From Aldrovandia affinis (Eukaryota > Chordata > Actinopteri > Notacanthiformes > Halosauridae): a stretch of 64,000 nt of DNA. The stretch lies in contig JAINUG010000175.1 of NCBI GenBank assembly GCA_029706075.1, forward strand, positions 806,001 through 870,000, written 5' to 3'. The position numbers and the translations under genes are program-made. The stretch's first letter is position 1; each line of letters begins with the position of its first letter. Of the stretch, positions 43,205 to 54,595 are shown in pieces. The notes beneath the pieces are model-generated. The model saw only the letters and a program-made list of their open reading frames with translations, was not told the DNA's origin and made no database searches.

Positions 43205-44640
43205 AAAATGAAACAATCAAGATGTGCTGTAAATATAGACTTTCAGCTTTAATTTAAGCTTTAATATTTTTTTGTTAAAAATATTGTATGAACCATGAAG
43301 GAATTACAACCATTTTTATACATAGCCCCCCCAATTTTAGGGGCTCAAAAGTAATTGAACTAACAATCATAAATTAAATTGTCACTTTTAATACTTGGTT
43401 TCAAATCCTTTGCAGTCAATGACTGCCTGAAGTCTGGAACCCATAGACTTCACCAGATACTGGGTTTCCTCCCTGGTGATGCTCTGCCAGGCCTGTGCTG
43501 CTGCTGTCTTCAGTTCCTGCTTGTTCTTTGGGCGTTTTGCCTTTAGCAAGTGAAATGCATGCTCAATTGGATCATTTGGCTGAATGAGCTGATAAAATAG
43601 CCCTATACACTTCAGAATTCATCCTGCTGCTTTTGTCAGCAGTCACATCAATAAATACAAGGGAACCAGTTCCATTGGCAGCCATACATGCCAAGGCCGT
43701 AACAGTACCTCCACCATGCTTCACAGATGAGGTGGTATGCTTCGTATCATGAGCAGTTCCTTTCCTTCTCCATACTCTTCTCTTCCCATCATTCTGGTAC
43801 AAGTTGATCTTTGTCTCATCTGTCCATATGATGTTGTTCCAGAACTGTACAGGCTTTTTTAGATGTTTTCTGGCAAACTCTAATCTGGTCTTCCTGTTTT
43901 TGAGGCTTACCAATGGTTTACATCTTGTGGTAAACCCTCTGTATTTACTCTGGTGAAGTCTTCTCTTGATTGTTGACTTTGACACAGATACGCCTACCTC
44001 CTGGAGGGTGTTCTCGATCTGGCCAACTGTTGTGAAGGGGTTTTCTTCACCAGGGAAATAATTATTTGGTCATCCACCACAGTAGTTTTCTGTGGTCTTC
44101 TGGGCCTTTTGGTGTTCTTGAGCTCACCAGTGCGTTTTTCTTTTTAAGAATGTACCAAATAGTTGATTTGGCCACACCGAATGGTTTTGCTATCTCTCTA
44201 ATGGTTTTGTTTTAATTTTTCAACCTAATGATGGCTTGCTTCACTGGCAGTGACAGCTCTTTGGACTTCATATTGAGAACAGGAACAGATTCCAAATACA
44301 AATGCCACACTTAAAATCAACTCTAATCAACTCTAGACCTTTTATCTACTTACTTGTAAATAAAATAATGAGGGAATAACACACACCTGGCCATGGAACA
44401 GCTGAGCCAATTATCCAATTACTTTTGGATCCTTAAAAAGGGGGGGACCACATATAAAAAGTGCTGTAATTCCTACACCGTTCACCCAATTTGGATGTAC
44501 CCTCAAATTAAAGCTGAAAGTCTGCACTTTGAGAACATATTTTAATACTTATTTAATCATTTAATTATATCATTATTTAATTTAAAATAAAATAAAAAAT
44601 AACAATAACTAAAATGTCAAATATTTATGGACCTGACTAT
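43205..44640 (-). mobile_element. Tc1 element, minus strand, left end truncated, internal deletion
   Basis: The right end (minus-strand 5' end) reads the family terminus ATAGTCAGGTCCATAAATAT inverted at about 44622-44640, next to a TA tract. At the left, the inner part of the same inverted repeat survives (GAAACAATCAAGATGTGCTG, GACTTTCAGCTTTAATTTAA), but the outer ~70 bases are gone and the LTR-like unit begins there. The matching inner right repeat (AAATTAAAGCTGAAAGTC) is at 44505-44522. A transposase remnant lies between. Confidence 0.88.
43390..44270 (-). pseudogene. Tc1 transposase, second catalytic Asp deleted
   Basis: Minus strand from about 44270: MKSKELSLPVKQAIIRLKN, stop, NKTIREIAKPFGVAKSTIWY ILKKK, the N-terminal helix-turn-helix. 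A frame change follows. From 43985: MSKSTIKRRLHQSKYRGFTT, then TRLEFARKHLKKPVQFWNNI and WTDETKINLY with the first catalytic Asp. GTAHDTKHTTSSVKHGGGTV comes next and the frame stops at YRAILSAHSAK. Sequence coding the second Asp block (NDPKHTA type) is missing. The text resumes with PIEHAFHLLKAK carrying the catalytic Glu, then QAWQSITREETQYLVKSM and GFETKY at the C-terminus. The deletion, roughly 130 bp judged from the family, removes an essential residue. Confidence 0.85.
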
Positions 44641-44660
44641 ATATATATATATATATGCTG

Positions 44661-44713
<53 letters not shown>

Positions 44714-44742
44714 ATCTATTATATCATAATATATATATATCA
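44641..44742. repeat. TA microsatellite, compound
   Basis: TA tracts interrupted by GCTGTATATG and by TCCATCTATTATATCATA. ATATCCATCTATTA appears again at 44748, suggesting local duplication. It abuts the Tc1 terminus. Confidence 0.93.
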
Positions 44743-44759
44743 GAGAATATATCCATCTA

Positions 44760-45690
44760 TTACTCACAATCCTGATCACCCAATCAATTTCCAAATGCTA
44801 CACAATTGTACTTCAGCAAGATGATTTGTAGATTTGTATCTGCCCAAATTAAGCTGTCCAGTCTCATTACAGGCAGCATGTCTTTGATGTGACTGGCATC
44901 TCAGCATCCTATTAGAAAACACTATGGCAGCATTTGTATTCAATTTAGCCACTTTACATTCAATATTGTAGGGTGCTTCTTTAGCATATCCTTCTTACAG
45001 GTAATGTTTTCATTATAGCATTAGTACTGAGGGCTAAATTAGTACTAAATGAAAAATAAGTGCAATTGTCAACAATTGAAGCCATAATTGGCTAAAAATT
45101 ATGTTTACTTAAGCCAATTTCACACCTTAAAAACCTGTGTTAACGGACACTGCTGGAGAAGCAGTTAAATGTAATAACTCGCACCAATCAACAGCTCAAA
45201 AATAGCCCTTTGATGTAATAACATAAACAGCATGCTCATGTCACACACCCATGGTGCAATTTCATTTCATTTTCATTTCCCAAACCATTGTATTACAAAA
45301 ATTGATATCCCAATTCTTTAATTACATAATATATAAAACAGTATAGTTAGTGTCACAATCTTGCTCTGATTGTATTTTTTTCCCAGGGAAGTGGAATCTT
45401 TTACTTTAATACGTCCTTGTATCGAAACTATGCATTTTCTTTTGATATGCAGCCACTGCTCTGATACCTGAGAGGTCAGGGAGCCCCGAAGGACTGGTCA
45501 GCCCTGCTGTCTGCAGATAGAGTTACAAACGCCAAACGATTTCACTCTCAATGTCATGAGCAGGCCTCGAACAGGGAAGGCCTTTCTCATATCTGTCCAC
45601 ACTGAAGGAGCCTTCTCCACTTGCCAGAATATTAAAATCAATCAAATGAGACCATCAGTGAAAGATTAGGAAAATAAAGTGTATAAAATA
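44760..45690. other. Unassigned sequence
   Basis: AT-rich; no gene or repeat family recognised. Confidence 0.4.
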
Positions 45691-45896
45691 CAAGTAACTG
45701 CCAAAATAAAGTAAACACTTGAGTAAATGAAGGGTCTTGGTGGCTCTGTGATGGATTTCTTCCATGGGAATCTATGCCATGGCACTATTTAAAATCAATG
45801 CCAAGGTGCATTGAAGCTGTTCTGGCAGCTTGTGGTGGCCCAACATCCTATTAAGTCATGTTATATTGGTGTGTGTTTTATTTTGGCAGTTGCCTG
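45691..45896. mobile_element. Tc1-type MITE, 206 bp
   Basis: Left terminus CAAGTAACTGCCAAAATAAA and inverted right terminus CAGGCAACTGCCAAAATAAA. TA precedes it and CA (a likely changed TA) follows. It has no coding capacity. A more degenerate relative sharing AAGGTGCATCGAAGCTGTTC is at about 48765-48890. Confidence 0.82.
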
Positions 45897-45900
45897 CATA

Positions 45901-46445
45901 CAGTGGGGTCCAAAAGTCTGAGTCCACTACCAAGATTTGTTTTCATCATTCATCAAAAACTAACACAAAATATTCACTCAGGAGAACAATTTGAACTCAA
46001 ACTACTTCACTTAGCTCTGCTGACATAATTACAAATAGCTGCAAAACCTTTGCAAAGAAAGTGTTTTTCAAGATTAAAGCACCTGCCGTAGCAACAAGAA
46101 CACAAAGAGAACCATATTAATTATGTCAATATCCGGTATTAATTGTTACAAGACCAAAACAACTCACACTGTATATTAGTAGTGTCCGTGTATTAAAATG
46201 TAAATGACAAATAAGTTGTCACAACATTTTGAGGAAATGAAAAGCAATGGTGTGCAAACTAAATATTTATAGATATTTCAATTTCATACCATCCTTTCTC
46301 AAACATTAAAAAAAAGATTTGTATCAGTGTTTTATGACGTTCTTGAATAACAAATACCACATGAGTAAACATTTTGTGTTAGTTTTCAATGAGTGATGAA
46401 AACAAACAGATCTTGGTAGTGGACCCTGACTTTTGGACCACACTG
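45901..46445. mobile_element. Tc1/mariner MITE, 545 bp
   Basis: Termini CAGTGGGGTCCAAAAGTCTG and, inverted, CAGTGTGGTCCAAAAGTCAG extend to about 80-bp inverted repeats (with CCACTACCAAGAT, GTTTTCATCA and AAAACTAACACAAAAT in both). TA flanks it on both sides (45899-45900, 46446-46447). No transposase is encoded. It sits only four bases from the preceding MITE. Confidence 0.92.
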
Positions 46446-46458
46446 TATATATTGTATA

Positions 46459-46550
46459 TATGTGTGTGTGTGTGTGTGTATAGGAGTGGGTGAGGGTGTG
46501 AGAGAGTGTGTGTGTATGTGTGAGTGTGTTGTGTGTGTGTGCGTGTCTGG
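46459..46550. repeat. TG microsatellite
   Basis: Interrupted TG tract (GAGTGGGTGAGGGTGTGAGA inside). Confidence 0.9.
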
Positions 46551-46739
46551 ATACACACACATACAGAGCATGTATCAGGTCGCAGATACAGAACCCTTGC
46601 CTGGAAACGGGCACGCTTTGGCAGGAGTTTTGTCCCCTCTGCCAAAATACCTCGGTAAAAATCATGTATAGATGAGTATGACTGTGTATGTTGGTAAAAA
46701 TGTGGATGTACCCATGTGGGCGCATATTTAATGTATGTA

Positions 46740-46843
46740 TGTAATAGTGGTGTGTATATTTGTATTTATGTAATTTATGTAATTTATGTGAGGCTTTCTC
46801 TGTACAGACTGTGGCAACAAATTTCCTGAAAAGGACAATAAAC
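46740..46843 (+). repeat. LINE 3' tail
   Basis: TGTGGCAACAAATTTCCTGA then AAAGGACAATAAACAATC is the AATAAA-type tail of jockey-like fish LINEs, as at 40166-41135 but on the plus strand. It is followed by a TCTA repeat. No coding part is kept. Confidence 0.6.
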
Positions 46844-46844
46844 A

Positions 46845-46879
<35 letters not shown>
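46844..46879. repeat. TCTA microsatellite
   Basis: About eight TCTA units directly at the LINE tail end. Confidence 0.95.
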
Positions 46880-47290
46880 ACCCAATCTCAGATTTCTCTA
46901 TTGTATGTGTACATGAACTTAAACTCCATGTAATACCATCTCTCACAGTCTGAGGGGAAACTCTTGGATGACGCACATTAATCCAGCAGCCTTGTCCCCA
47001 CGGACATAACTTAAAGCTGTTCTCGATGACTGACCCAGGCAATGAGACTGCTTTATGAGTGAGGGTAAATTAGACTACAGCATGCTGTTTGGGTATTATC
47101 CTCTGCTCTGCTACAGCTGTAAGAGTAGATCACGCAAATGGCAAAACAAATCATAGAACTATGTCCAAGATATACACACAGTAATGACTTCTGCACAGCC
47201 ATAATCGAGATACAAATGAGACGTGATAATTTAAAAGGCACAAAGGACTGTTGTGAACAATGAGGTATGCATTTATAATAAGAATAAATA
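46880..47290. other. Unassigned sequence
   Basis: Nothing recognisable. Confidence 0.4.
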
Positions 47291-47293
47291 AAC

Positions 47294-47396
47294 AGATAAT
47301 ATGAGTACTATGAATCACATAGAATAATATGAGTACTATGAATCCTCCAGAAAAAAACTGATAATATCAGTACTGTGAACCATTCAGAATAAACAC
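47294..47396. repeat. Degenerate tandem repeat, three copies
   Basis: GATAATATGAGTACTATGAA, AATAATATGAGTACTATGAA and GATAATATCAGTACTGTGAA lie in series with unequal spacers. Confidence 0.85.
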
Positions 47397-48630
47397 AGAT
47401 GAACTGATACAGAACAAGTGGGCCTGAATGACTGATTTGACCCAAAACAAAGGAAATCAGCAATGCTGATGGAGGATGGCTGGTGATAGCCACCTGAGTT
47501 TATTTACAGTAGAGCTGAAATGGGTCCGCTTTCCTGCAGAGTGGAAGTGATGTCTCATGTCTGAGGTTTTATTATGAGGGACCGCACTTCCAGACAGGAA
47601 GAGGAAGACTTGCTCCTGGGAACCCGTCACATGCCTGCGGCTCACGTCCAAGAGGATGAACCCCAGCCCAGACTAAACACACCAGGAGAGGTATACACAC
47701 ACATTGTATAGTCCCACAGAATAGTCCCACAGGCTCTCGGAGGCGTAATTAAACAATCCCAAAGACCATGATTACTTTTAAAACAGGAAGAACTGTATTC
47801 ACAGCACCGAGGTCCATCTGATGGGCTGATCAAAGAGCAGCTCAAACACGAAGGAAAACAAAAACAGCTCAAAGACAGGGAACAGCTTCTCGCCATGTTT
47901 CTTTGATCATTTAAACATTCTGCTCTGCATCTGAAATAGCCTTCCCACCCCTTTTATAGGTTATTAGAGCAGTTTATTCAAAAACTCTCTGATCTGGGTC
48001 TGTGATCTGGCTGTGAAGATGGCATCGAACTCAGTGAAGCTGACCTTTGAGCGATACTGTAAAGGGCTGTAAATATGTTCTCGTTCTCGCCTGCTGGCTT
48101 GGAGAGACCCTGGTCCTTCTCTAGGGCCTCCATAATAAACCACCTCAGAGACGGGCACCTTCTGGGGTTCCAAACACCTTGGGGCCTCCACAGCCCGTTT
48201 CCTGTGTGTGTGTGTTGGGGGGGGGTTACGTAGAGACCCAGATAAATCAACGCTGGAAACCTGAACAGATTCAGATGCGCTCCTCCGTGAATCCAATGCT
48301 GAAAAACGAGCTAACGCTTGGGGGCTGTGCAGCCACAGAGATTACAGCCGTATTCAGACAGACATGACTGAGCTGGGCGGAATTCTGTGAGCACTGGATA
48401 AATACACAAACTGATAGGACCACAGTGACTGGCCTCTGTGTCTCATTTTCACCTCCCATTGAGGAGCACTGCCACATCGCCATGATTATTCTAGAACATG
48501 CCGCAACATTCTACTGTATTCTAATGGATGACATCATAAAGGGCTGCTCATGGCATCCTCAAAGAACTAGAATTCCAGAATAGAACACTCTGAATTAGAA
48601 CTAGAACTCTCAAAAACTCACTCATCACAG
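47397..48630. other. Unassigned sequence
   Basis: No recognised motif in any frame. A G run of 9-10 lies at 48217-48227. Confidence 0.4.
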
Positions 48631-48631
48631 C

Positions 48632-48735
48632 CTTATCCAGAGTGACTTCCAAAACACAGACTTCACATGTTTGTGTAATGTAGTATATTCTGAGGCAGTC
48701 ACGCCCCGAAGGACACTCCCGGTACTGCACCCGTT
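48632..48735 (-). repeat. Possible degenerate SINE 3' end
   Basis: CCTTATCCAGAGTGACTTCC is the inverse of the fish SINE tail. The upstream part is too worn to identify. Confidence 0.35.
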
Positions 48736-48764
48736 TACAGGATCCCTCATTTACTCAAGGGTTG

Positions 48765-48890
48765 CCTTTAATTTGGCAGTTACCTGTCGATATCTACATT
48801 TAATGATATATTAACATTAAGGTGCATCGAAGCTGTTCTGTGCCTAACTAAACATGCTACAGGGCAGTTTGTTTAGTTTGGATGGCATGT
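48765..48890. repeat. Degenerate relative of the 206-bp MITE
   Basis: TTTGGCAGTTACCTG (inverse terminus) and AAGGTGCATCGAAGCTGTTC match the element at 45691-45896, but in a changed order. Confidence 0.5.
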
Positions 48891-49403
48891 TAATAGACCA
48901 TAAAATGCAGATTGTTCATTGACATTTTACTACCATATACACGCATATCCATATCCAAACAAACAGAAAAATTGGAGTATTCTTTTCTGGTAAACTACCA
49001 CTGACTGAAATTTGGAAATGCTCCACGTTGAAACAGTGCTGGAACTGTTTTGCAGTTTTGCAGAAGGAGAAGAAGAAAAATGAGGAACATATGTTCCACG
49101 CTGCTTCAAAATCAGCATAAATACAAAATAAAATAACTTTCCTGTTTGGGTCTGACGGAAGGCGCTCTCTCCCTGTCCTGGCCGAGTGGGGGGGGGGGAG
49201 GGGGCTGCAGTGTGTCGCCCCATGGTTCAGGACAACTGATAACCACTGGGGCAGCCTGACCCCCCCACTCCTGGCTCCCATTACACAAGAGAGGGTGCTG
49301 CAGCCATGGGTCTCCCTGCCAAAACACTACACACTGGGTTACATTGGCTACCTGCTACAGTCCAGAAACAACATGGGGGGGCACTGCAGTTGACCAGGGG
49401 ATT
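48891..49403. other. Unassigned sequence
   Basis: A G run of 10-11 lies at 49188-49199. Overlapping minus-strand frames (48916-49327) have no known domain. Confidence 0.4.
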
Positions 49404-49600
49404 CCAATTCGCCCTTTAAAGGCCAGGAATCAGGGGGCTGGACTCGGGCACCCAACAAAGGCACTTGTTGGGCACTGTAGTCTGGATTCGAGCCCAGCAA
49501 TTGAGATTGTTGTGTGCAATCGGCTCTGTGTGTGTTGGAGTCACGGTCGGCGGCTTTGTGTGTGTTGGAGTCACGGTCGGCGGCTGAGTTTCGCTTGGTA
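49404..49600 (+). repeat. Possible tRNA-like SINE fragment
   Basis: A B-box-like GGATTCGAGCCCAG lies at 49483-49496, preceded by AAAGGCACTTGTTGGGCACT. This resembles the head at 36762 (AAAAGGCACTTGCCCAGAGT). No fish-type tail is visible. Confidence 0.4.
49523..49584. repeat. Tandem duplication, ~31-bp unit
   Basis: TGTGTGTGTTGGAGTCACGG followed by TCGGCGGCT appears twice head to tail with one end difference. Confidence 0.92.
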
Positions 49601-49689
49601 TCTTTATCACTGCCAGTGCTGGAACTGCGTGGAAAACATGCAGTATGGGGCGGGAAATGTGGAAAAAATCATAAATAATATCTTTTTTA

Positions 49690-50585
49690 AACCCTGAGAG
49701 GACAGACGCCCGAAGCTGAGTCACGACGCACAGGGACTAAAAGAGCTGTGATCCTTAGAACACATAAATGTAATATTCCCCCAAAATTAAAAAGGTATGA
49801 CATACAATGCTTGCTGGATATCAAGGCGGTGTTCATTTTATTCAGTTTGCACTGGCTATGGACCACAGCACAGTTCCCCTACAATTTAATTTGAACAAAC
49901 TTCCTTTTCTTCCCCAAAGAATTTCCTTTTAATATCTCACAGTGTATTCAGGAAATCTGCTCAGACATTGGTATTGTTCATATCCCAGTCTCTTTCAAGC
50001 ATACACATTTTATATCATTCAAATGAAAACTGATATTAATAATAAAAAAGTTATTATTACTGTGCATGGCCGTGTCTACCATTGAGGACACCTCAAGGTC
50101 ATGACCTCAGTATTTTGTCTGAGTTGTATTTGTTTTACATGCTGATTCAGTGTAATACTGAATAAAAGTGGTGAACTACTGTACATAAAATGACTTCACT
50201 TCATGTTTAACAAAGATTTTGTACAAAGCCAAGATTACTGCTTGCTCGCCTGATCACCGCCATCATCATTACTTCTGTGTGTGTGGTGGTGAAGTGGACC
50301 CGCCCCGAGCAGGCGGATCTCGACTTACTACAAAACCTTTGCTCAGCAAAGTGACGCTTGCGACCAATTTGCTGCACAGCAGGAATTGTAACTCAGACTG
50401 CTGATCTGAAGGCAAGCAAAGCATAATGTAGGTGTAGAGATCTCTCACATTATAAAAAAGTTGACTGCTTGTATTATAACCAGATAATGCTATTCATCTC
50501 CAGAGATCATCTATTGATAGCTACTTTGTGTGTAGTTTTGTGTAGTCGCTATCCAAATGTAGCTGTCTCTGTCTAACTGACTATT
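49690..50585. other. Unassigned sequence
   Basis: Nothing recognisable. Confidence 0.4.
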
Positions 50586-50593
50586 ACACAAAC

Positions 50594-51780
50594 CAGTGGA
50601 GTAACCACTTGTGTGCCTATGCCACACAAAATTGCAGCTGGCACACCCAAATATAATCATGTAAAATGATGAATAAGTTAATTGCAAATAAAATAAAAAA
50701 TTGTTTCTGGGAGACAAGTGTAATATTAAGGATTTACCATGATGTGCATTGCAATGAAAGTAACGTAACAGTGAAAACCAATCAGGTTTAAATAAGTTTG
50801 GTTACAGACAGACCACAAGAAACGATCTAGCGAGCAGTAGGCCTGGCCTACCATGACAAAGATTTTATTCAAACAGAACCATGTCAAAGCAGAGCTCTCT
50901 GTTCAAGTTGTGATGGACTACGGTCACCAAGTTCTCATCGTGGACTCTCAGTTGAAGGCCCTGAACTGACTGTATTTGTACAGCAGATAAAATGAAAAGT
51001 AGGTGGGGGGCATTCCTATCCATTACTAATCGAGGCCCTAGACTCCTGTCCCAAAGTCTTTCCAAACGTGAACGGCTTGCTTTGGGCTCTCATCACTCTA
51101 CCAGTAACAAGCTGCACAGTCGAGCGCTTGTTTTCTACCGTTAACCCAATTAAAATGAGCGACAGGGCAATGCTGCTCACCGGCCCACGGAACAGCTTAT
51201 CCCTTCTTTCATTTGAAAGAGAGCTGACACAGACTTTGGACTCTGAATAAATCATTGCATTGTTAAAGACTAGTCAACATTGTCTTGCACTGTAATGAGG
51301 CTGCCTGTCTGCACTGGTATGTAGTCTACCTTTTTTCCTTTTATAGACCTAACTAATTTCAACACTGCAGCAGTTTACTGTCATATAATAATATTACTGT
51401 TATGTTTGCAACCCTTAGGTACACTTGTGTGCTTTGTGTTTGTTCATAAATTGTCATTATTGATGGTAACAGTACTTTTTAGAACACTGTTATGTTGTAG
51501 GTCTAGGCTACTGTCTTCTTGGCTGAGAGATTATGAACGAACATCTACAAATTAAGTTGAACTTTCTTTATGTTGGTCCCACTTTGATAAATATTAATAT
51601 TGTTGGATGCATTAACACATACTCCATTGATGACAGTGGCATGCGGTTGTTTGGTATAGCCATGTGGGTAACATTGTGAATATTAAGGCTTGGGCTTGAA
51701 AAACAATGATTGTTCTGTACGTCACTGTTTCATAGGCACCCATAAGCACACCCAAATTTATATCTCCGGCTACGCTACTG
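50594..51780 (+). mobile_element. hAT element, C-terminal fragment only
   Basis: The 1,187-bp element is flanked by a perfect 8-bp duplication ACACAAAC (50586-50593, 51781-51788). Left terminus CAGTGGAGTAACCAC and inverted right terminus CAGTAGCGTAGCCGG are imperfect inverted repeats. GGCACACCCAAATATA near the left end is mirrored at the right by AAGCACACCCAAATTTATAT in the same orientation. Only the end of a transposase is present, so it is non-autonomous. The termini differ from those of the hAT copy at 27.8 kb. Confidence 0.92.
51033..51250 (+). pseudogene. hAT transposase C-terminal dimerisation domain (hATC) remnant
   Basis: From GAG at about 51033 the frame reads EALDSCPKVFPNVNGLLWAL, ITLPVTSCTVERLFSTVNPI and NSLSLLSFERELTQTLDSE. 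The block LPVTSCTVERLFS is the hallmark of the hATC domain, through which hAT transposases form dimers and which carries the last conserved region after the catalytic Glu. The frame is open to its own stop, but there is no zinc finger, DDE Asp block or start codon upstream. It is complementary to the fragment at 28007-28696, which lacks exactly this end. The ends of the two elements differ, so they are separate deletion derivatives. Confidence 0.88.
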
Positions 51781-51788
51781 ACACAAAC

Positions 51789-52984
51789 CACTTTTTAGTC
51801 AGACTTTAGATAGGCTAATTTGGCTAATGTTAGCTGATGTAGCATACATTGACAGTGATGATAGGCACAAAGCTAGCTACATTTTAGTGTATATTTTCAT
51901 GACCTGGGTAATTCTCAACTCCTGGATACGGCCCTGTCATGCGGACACCACGGCAACAAGAGCAGAAGATATTTCTTCCCATGACTATTTGGTGTTTGAC
52001 TCGACCGTGGAGAATGCGTAGCACCACATAGGGTCAAATTTCCGTCTTGTTCAGCTACGCTAAAGGCGTAACATTCAAGGACAGAGATGGCTTTCTAGCA
52101 ATACCCCTGCAATGCAGAAATTAAACTGAAATGAAGACCCCCCTCCACCCCGTCCCAACTGAATATGCAATATCCAATCAGTAAGTGAGGTGAATTACAG
52201 TGCTCTGCCCGTAGGACTGGAGTTACACTGAGCTTACTCTTGCACTGTTTCCAGTGCTGAAGTTACACTGAGGTAGCACAGCATGACAAAGCAGCCTGTA
52301 TCTGCCAGAAATGTGACAGACCAGGCAGCAATGAACCCTGAAACCAATGAAACTTTAATCCACCCTCACACTTTTAAAATGTTTTATTCATTTGTAGTAG
52401 ATCTGCAATTAAACAGTGAGCCATTAAACTCTAACACTGTGATTACATCTTCCATTTCCCTTATCTAAATATATTTTGTTCCTCTGTCATGAACAAACCG
52501 CCCCACTACAGAGTTAACAATTTAGTCATGTGCCTTGTTTTGAAAACAGTCAGGCCATAGAATAAAATCAAACATCCCAAAATGCATGTAAATACATTGA
52601 ACAAACCAATAGCAAGCTGACTTATGCGTTTGGCATGTGAAATCTGAAATAACTTACTGATCTGAGTGTTTTGCTCTGGGAGAGCCATTTTTGATCAGTG
52701 TTTGGCAGGCAGCACATGGTAACTCCACCCACTGCAAGGTTCATGACACCCCTTCGAAAACGAGATGCGACATCTCAAGGGGTTTATCCCTTTAATAAAG
52801 TTCATCTATATGATCCCATCACTACTTTAAAGCCCTGTCAGCACAAAAGAGCATTTTTTATGTATGGTGATCATGAAGAAGCTCCAGCCACAAGCAATCT
52901 AAACCACACAGTATGATAGCTGAGGTAGTTACAATGACACTATGTGCTATGTGACACAGTAAACACCATTTAATGAAACTGTAT
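51789..52984. other. Unassigned sequence
   Basis: Short open frames only, without motifs. Confidence 0.4.
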
Positions 52985-53092
52985 GCACATACACACATAA
53001 CACACACTCACAGACATAGACACACATAAGTATACACAAACACAGACACACATACACATACACAGACACACACACACACACACACACACAGA
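52985..53092. repeat. CA microsatellite
   Basis: Interrupted CA tract (ACACATACACATACACAGAC type). Confidence 0.9.
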
Positions 53093-54100
53093 GGCACAAA
53101 TAATTCAGTCTAATCAGAGCTGAGGGTCAATGTAAAAGTGGTATTGTAAAAGAATTGTAAAACCAGGGAGATTATTCTGTGGCAAATTAAATTTTATCCA
53201 AAAAGCCATAATGAGAAACCAAGTGAAGGCACTAATTATAGAACACTGGTAAAATAAAACTAATTCAGAGGGAATGTTCACATTGCAGTGTTGGGCTTCT
53301 GCTTCCAACAGTCCATAAGGCACAGATATGGTGACTGTCTAAACCACTTACTCCAAAGGCATAATTAATGTACTTTCAGAGTCTGTTCGTTAGTGTGGGA
53401 ACAAATCCTACATTCTGTGTATACGCATAACTGAGCCTGCACTTTAATACTGCCACTGTTTTAAGACACATTTATAAACAGGCTTCAATTTTGCTCTGCA
53501 CTGCATCCTAACAAGGTATACTGCCCATTGCGTCTGATATTTATTTGTGATAACTATTTGAAATTTCAGTGTAAAATTCCACGTGAGCATTGGACAATCA
53601 CCAAATCAGCATTGTTGTTTATGGAAAGTATGAGGGTTAAAAAACATAAAATCATATGTTGTGGTAAACTCCTTTTCACCGCGTGAACTCCATTTCATGT
53701 CCGTCTCACCTTTCTCTCCCCAGAGATGATCAATAGTACAGTACTCTGTTGTAATTGGTGTGGAGGAACTCTCGTCAGAATCTGTTTCTGTTCATCCTGG
53801 ACGTCAAGTTAAGTGCATATTCGTTAGAGGCCGCCATGGTGGGTCACGGGGTCAGGCTGCACCCCTGTGCCCCTTCACTCTGGGACCAGAAAAACATCTC
53901 CAGCAGTGGCCAATGTAACCTTTCCACCAATACTGAGGGCAGCAGAGAATTCCCAACCACGTCTTATGGGCCAGGCACACAGCCTGCACATGGGAATCAC
54001 ACATATACCACACTTTTCCATGTACGCCACATACGGTCACATGCTGTCACATTAACTTCACATGCGATTGGGCAAACGAGGCATTGTGACACCAAAAATG
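53093..54100. other. Unassigned sequence
   Basis: A 132-codon plus frame (53755-54153) shows no known domain and runs into a MITE, so it is not called. Confidence 0.4.
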
Positions 54101-54101
54101 G

Positions 54102-54595
54102 GTGGAGCGACCATATTCTACCATGCAAATGTTGGATCAAACATTGTGTTTAATTTTTAAAAGATTTAGTTTCTGATTTTATCCCATTTTCTCCCAATTT
54201 AGTAGTCGCTATTTTATGTCAATCCCCCCTAGTAATGTGAGTTTGCTGCCGTAGTCCTGCGACCGGTAGTGGCAAAGGCGAAGTAACATCTCCTCTGAGA
54301 CGGCACTCACCAGGCCGTCGACCTTAACCCGGTACTACAGGGCCACTCTTATGCGCAACGAACGTCCTGTCGGCTTCCCTCCTCCCTCTCTGGGGCGGAC
54401 AGCCAATCGCTGCCCCCAGTGGCACTCCCGGCCAGAGCCGACTCTGGCAGGACGGGGAATTGAACCCCGGTCTCCGTGGCCAGTCTCGAACATTGTAACC
54501 ACTGGACCACGCGGGAGGCCATGTTTTGATGAGTAAAACCTTTTGATTGGTTCAAACAAGTCAGTGATTAGCAGCTATAATTGTAGCTCCACCCA
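54102..54595. mobile_element. MITE interrupted by a SINE
   Basis: The left end ATGGGTGGAGCGACCATATT and inverted right end ATGGGTGGAGCTACAATTAT share a ~12-bp terminal repeat. A relative without the SINE is at 57568-57832. There GGGTGGAGC, ATTGTGATTAATT, AAAACCTTTTGATTGGTTCA and TAATTGTAGCT occur in the same order. The SINE occupies 54160-54524. The superfamily is not determined. Confidence 0.68.
54160..54524 (-). repeat. tRNA-derived SINE, full copy
   Basis: Minus strand: tRNA-like head with A box (GTGGTCCAGTGGTTACAA) and B box (GGGGTTCAATTCC, about 54456-54468). This resembles a tRNA-Glu-type head. The body carries CAGAGTCGGCTCTGGCCGGG, ATTGGCTGTCCGCCCCAGAG and GCCGTCTCAGAGGAGATG. The 3' part is TAAATTGGGAGAAAATGGG. 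About 365 bp long. A second copy of the family is split at 36762-38205. It has inserted into a MITE. Confidence 0.85.
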
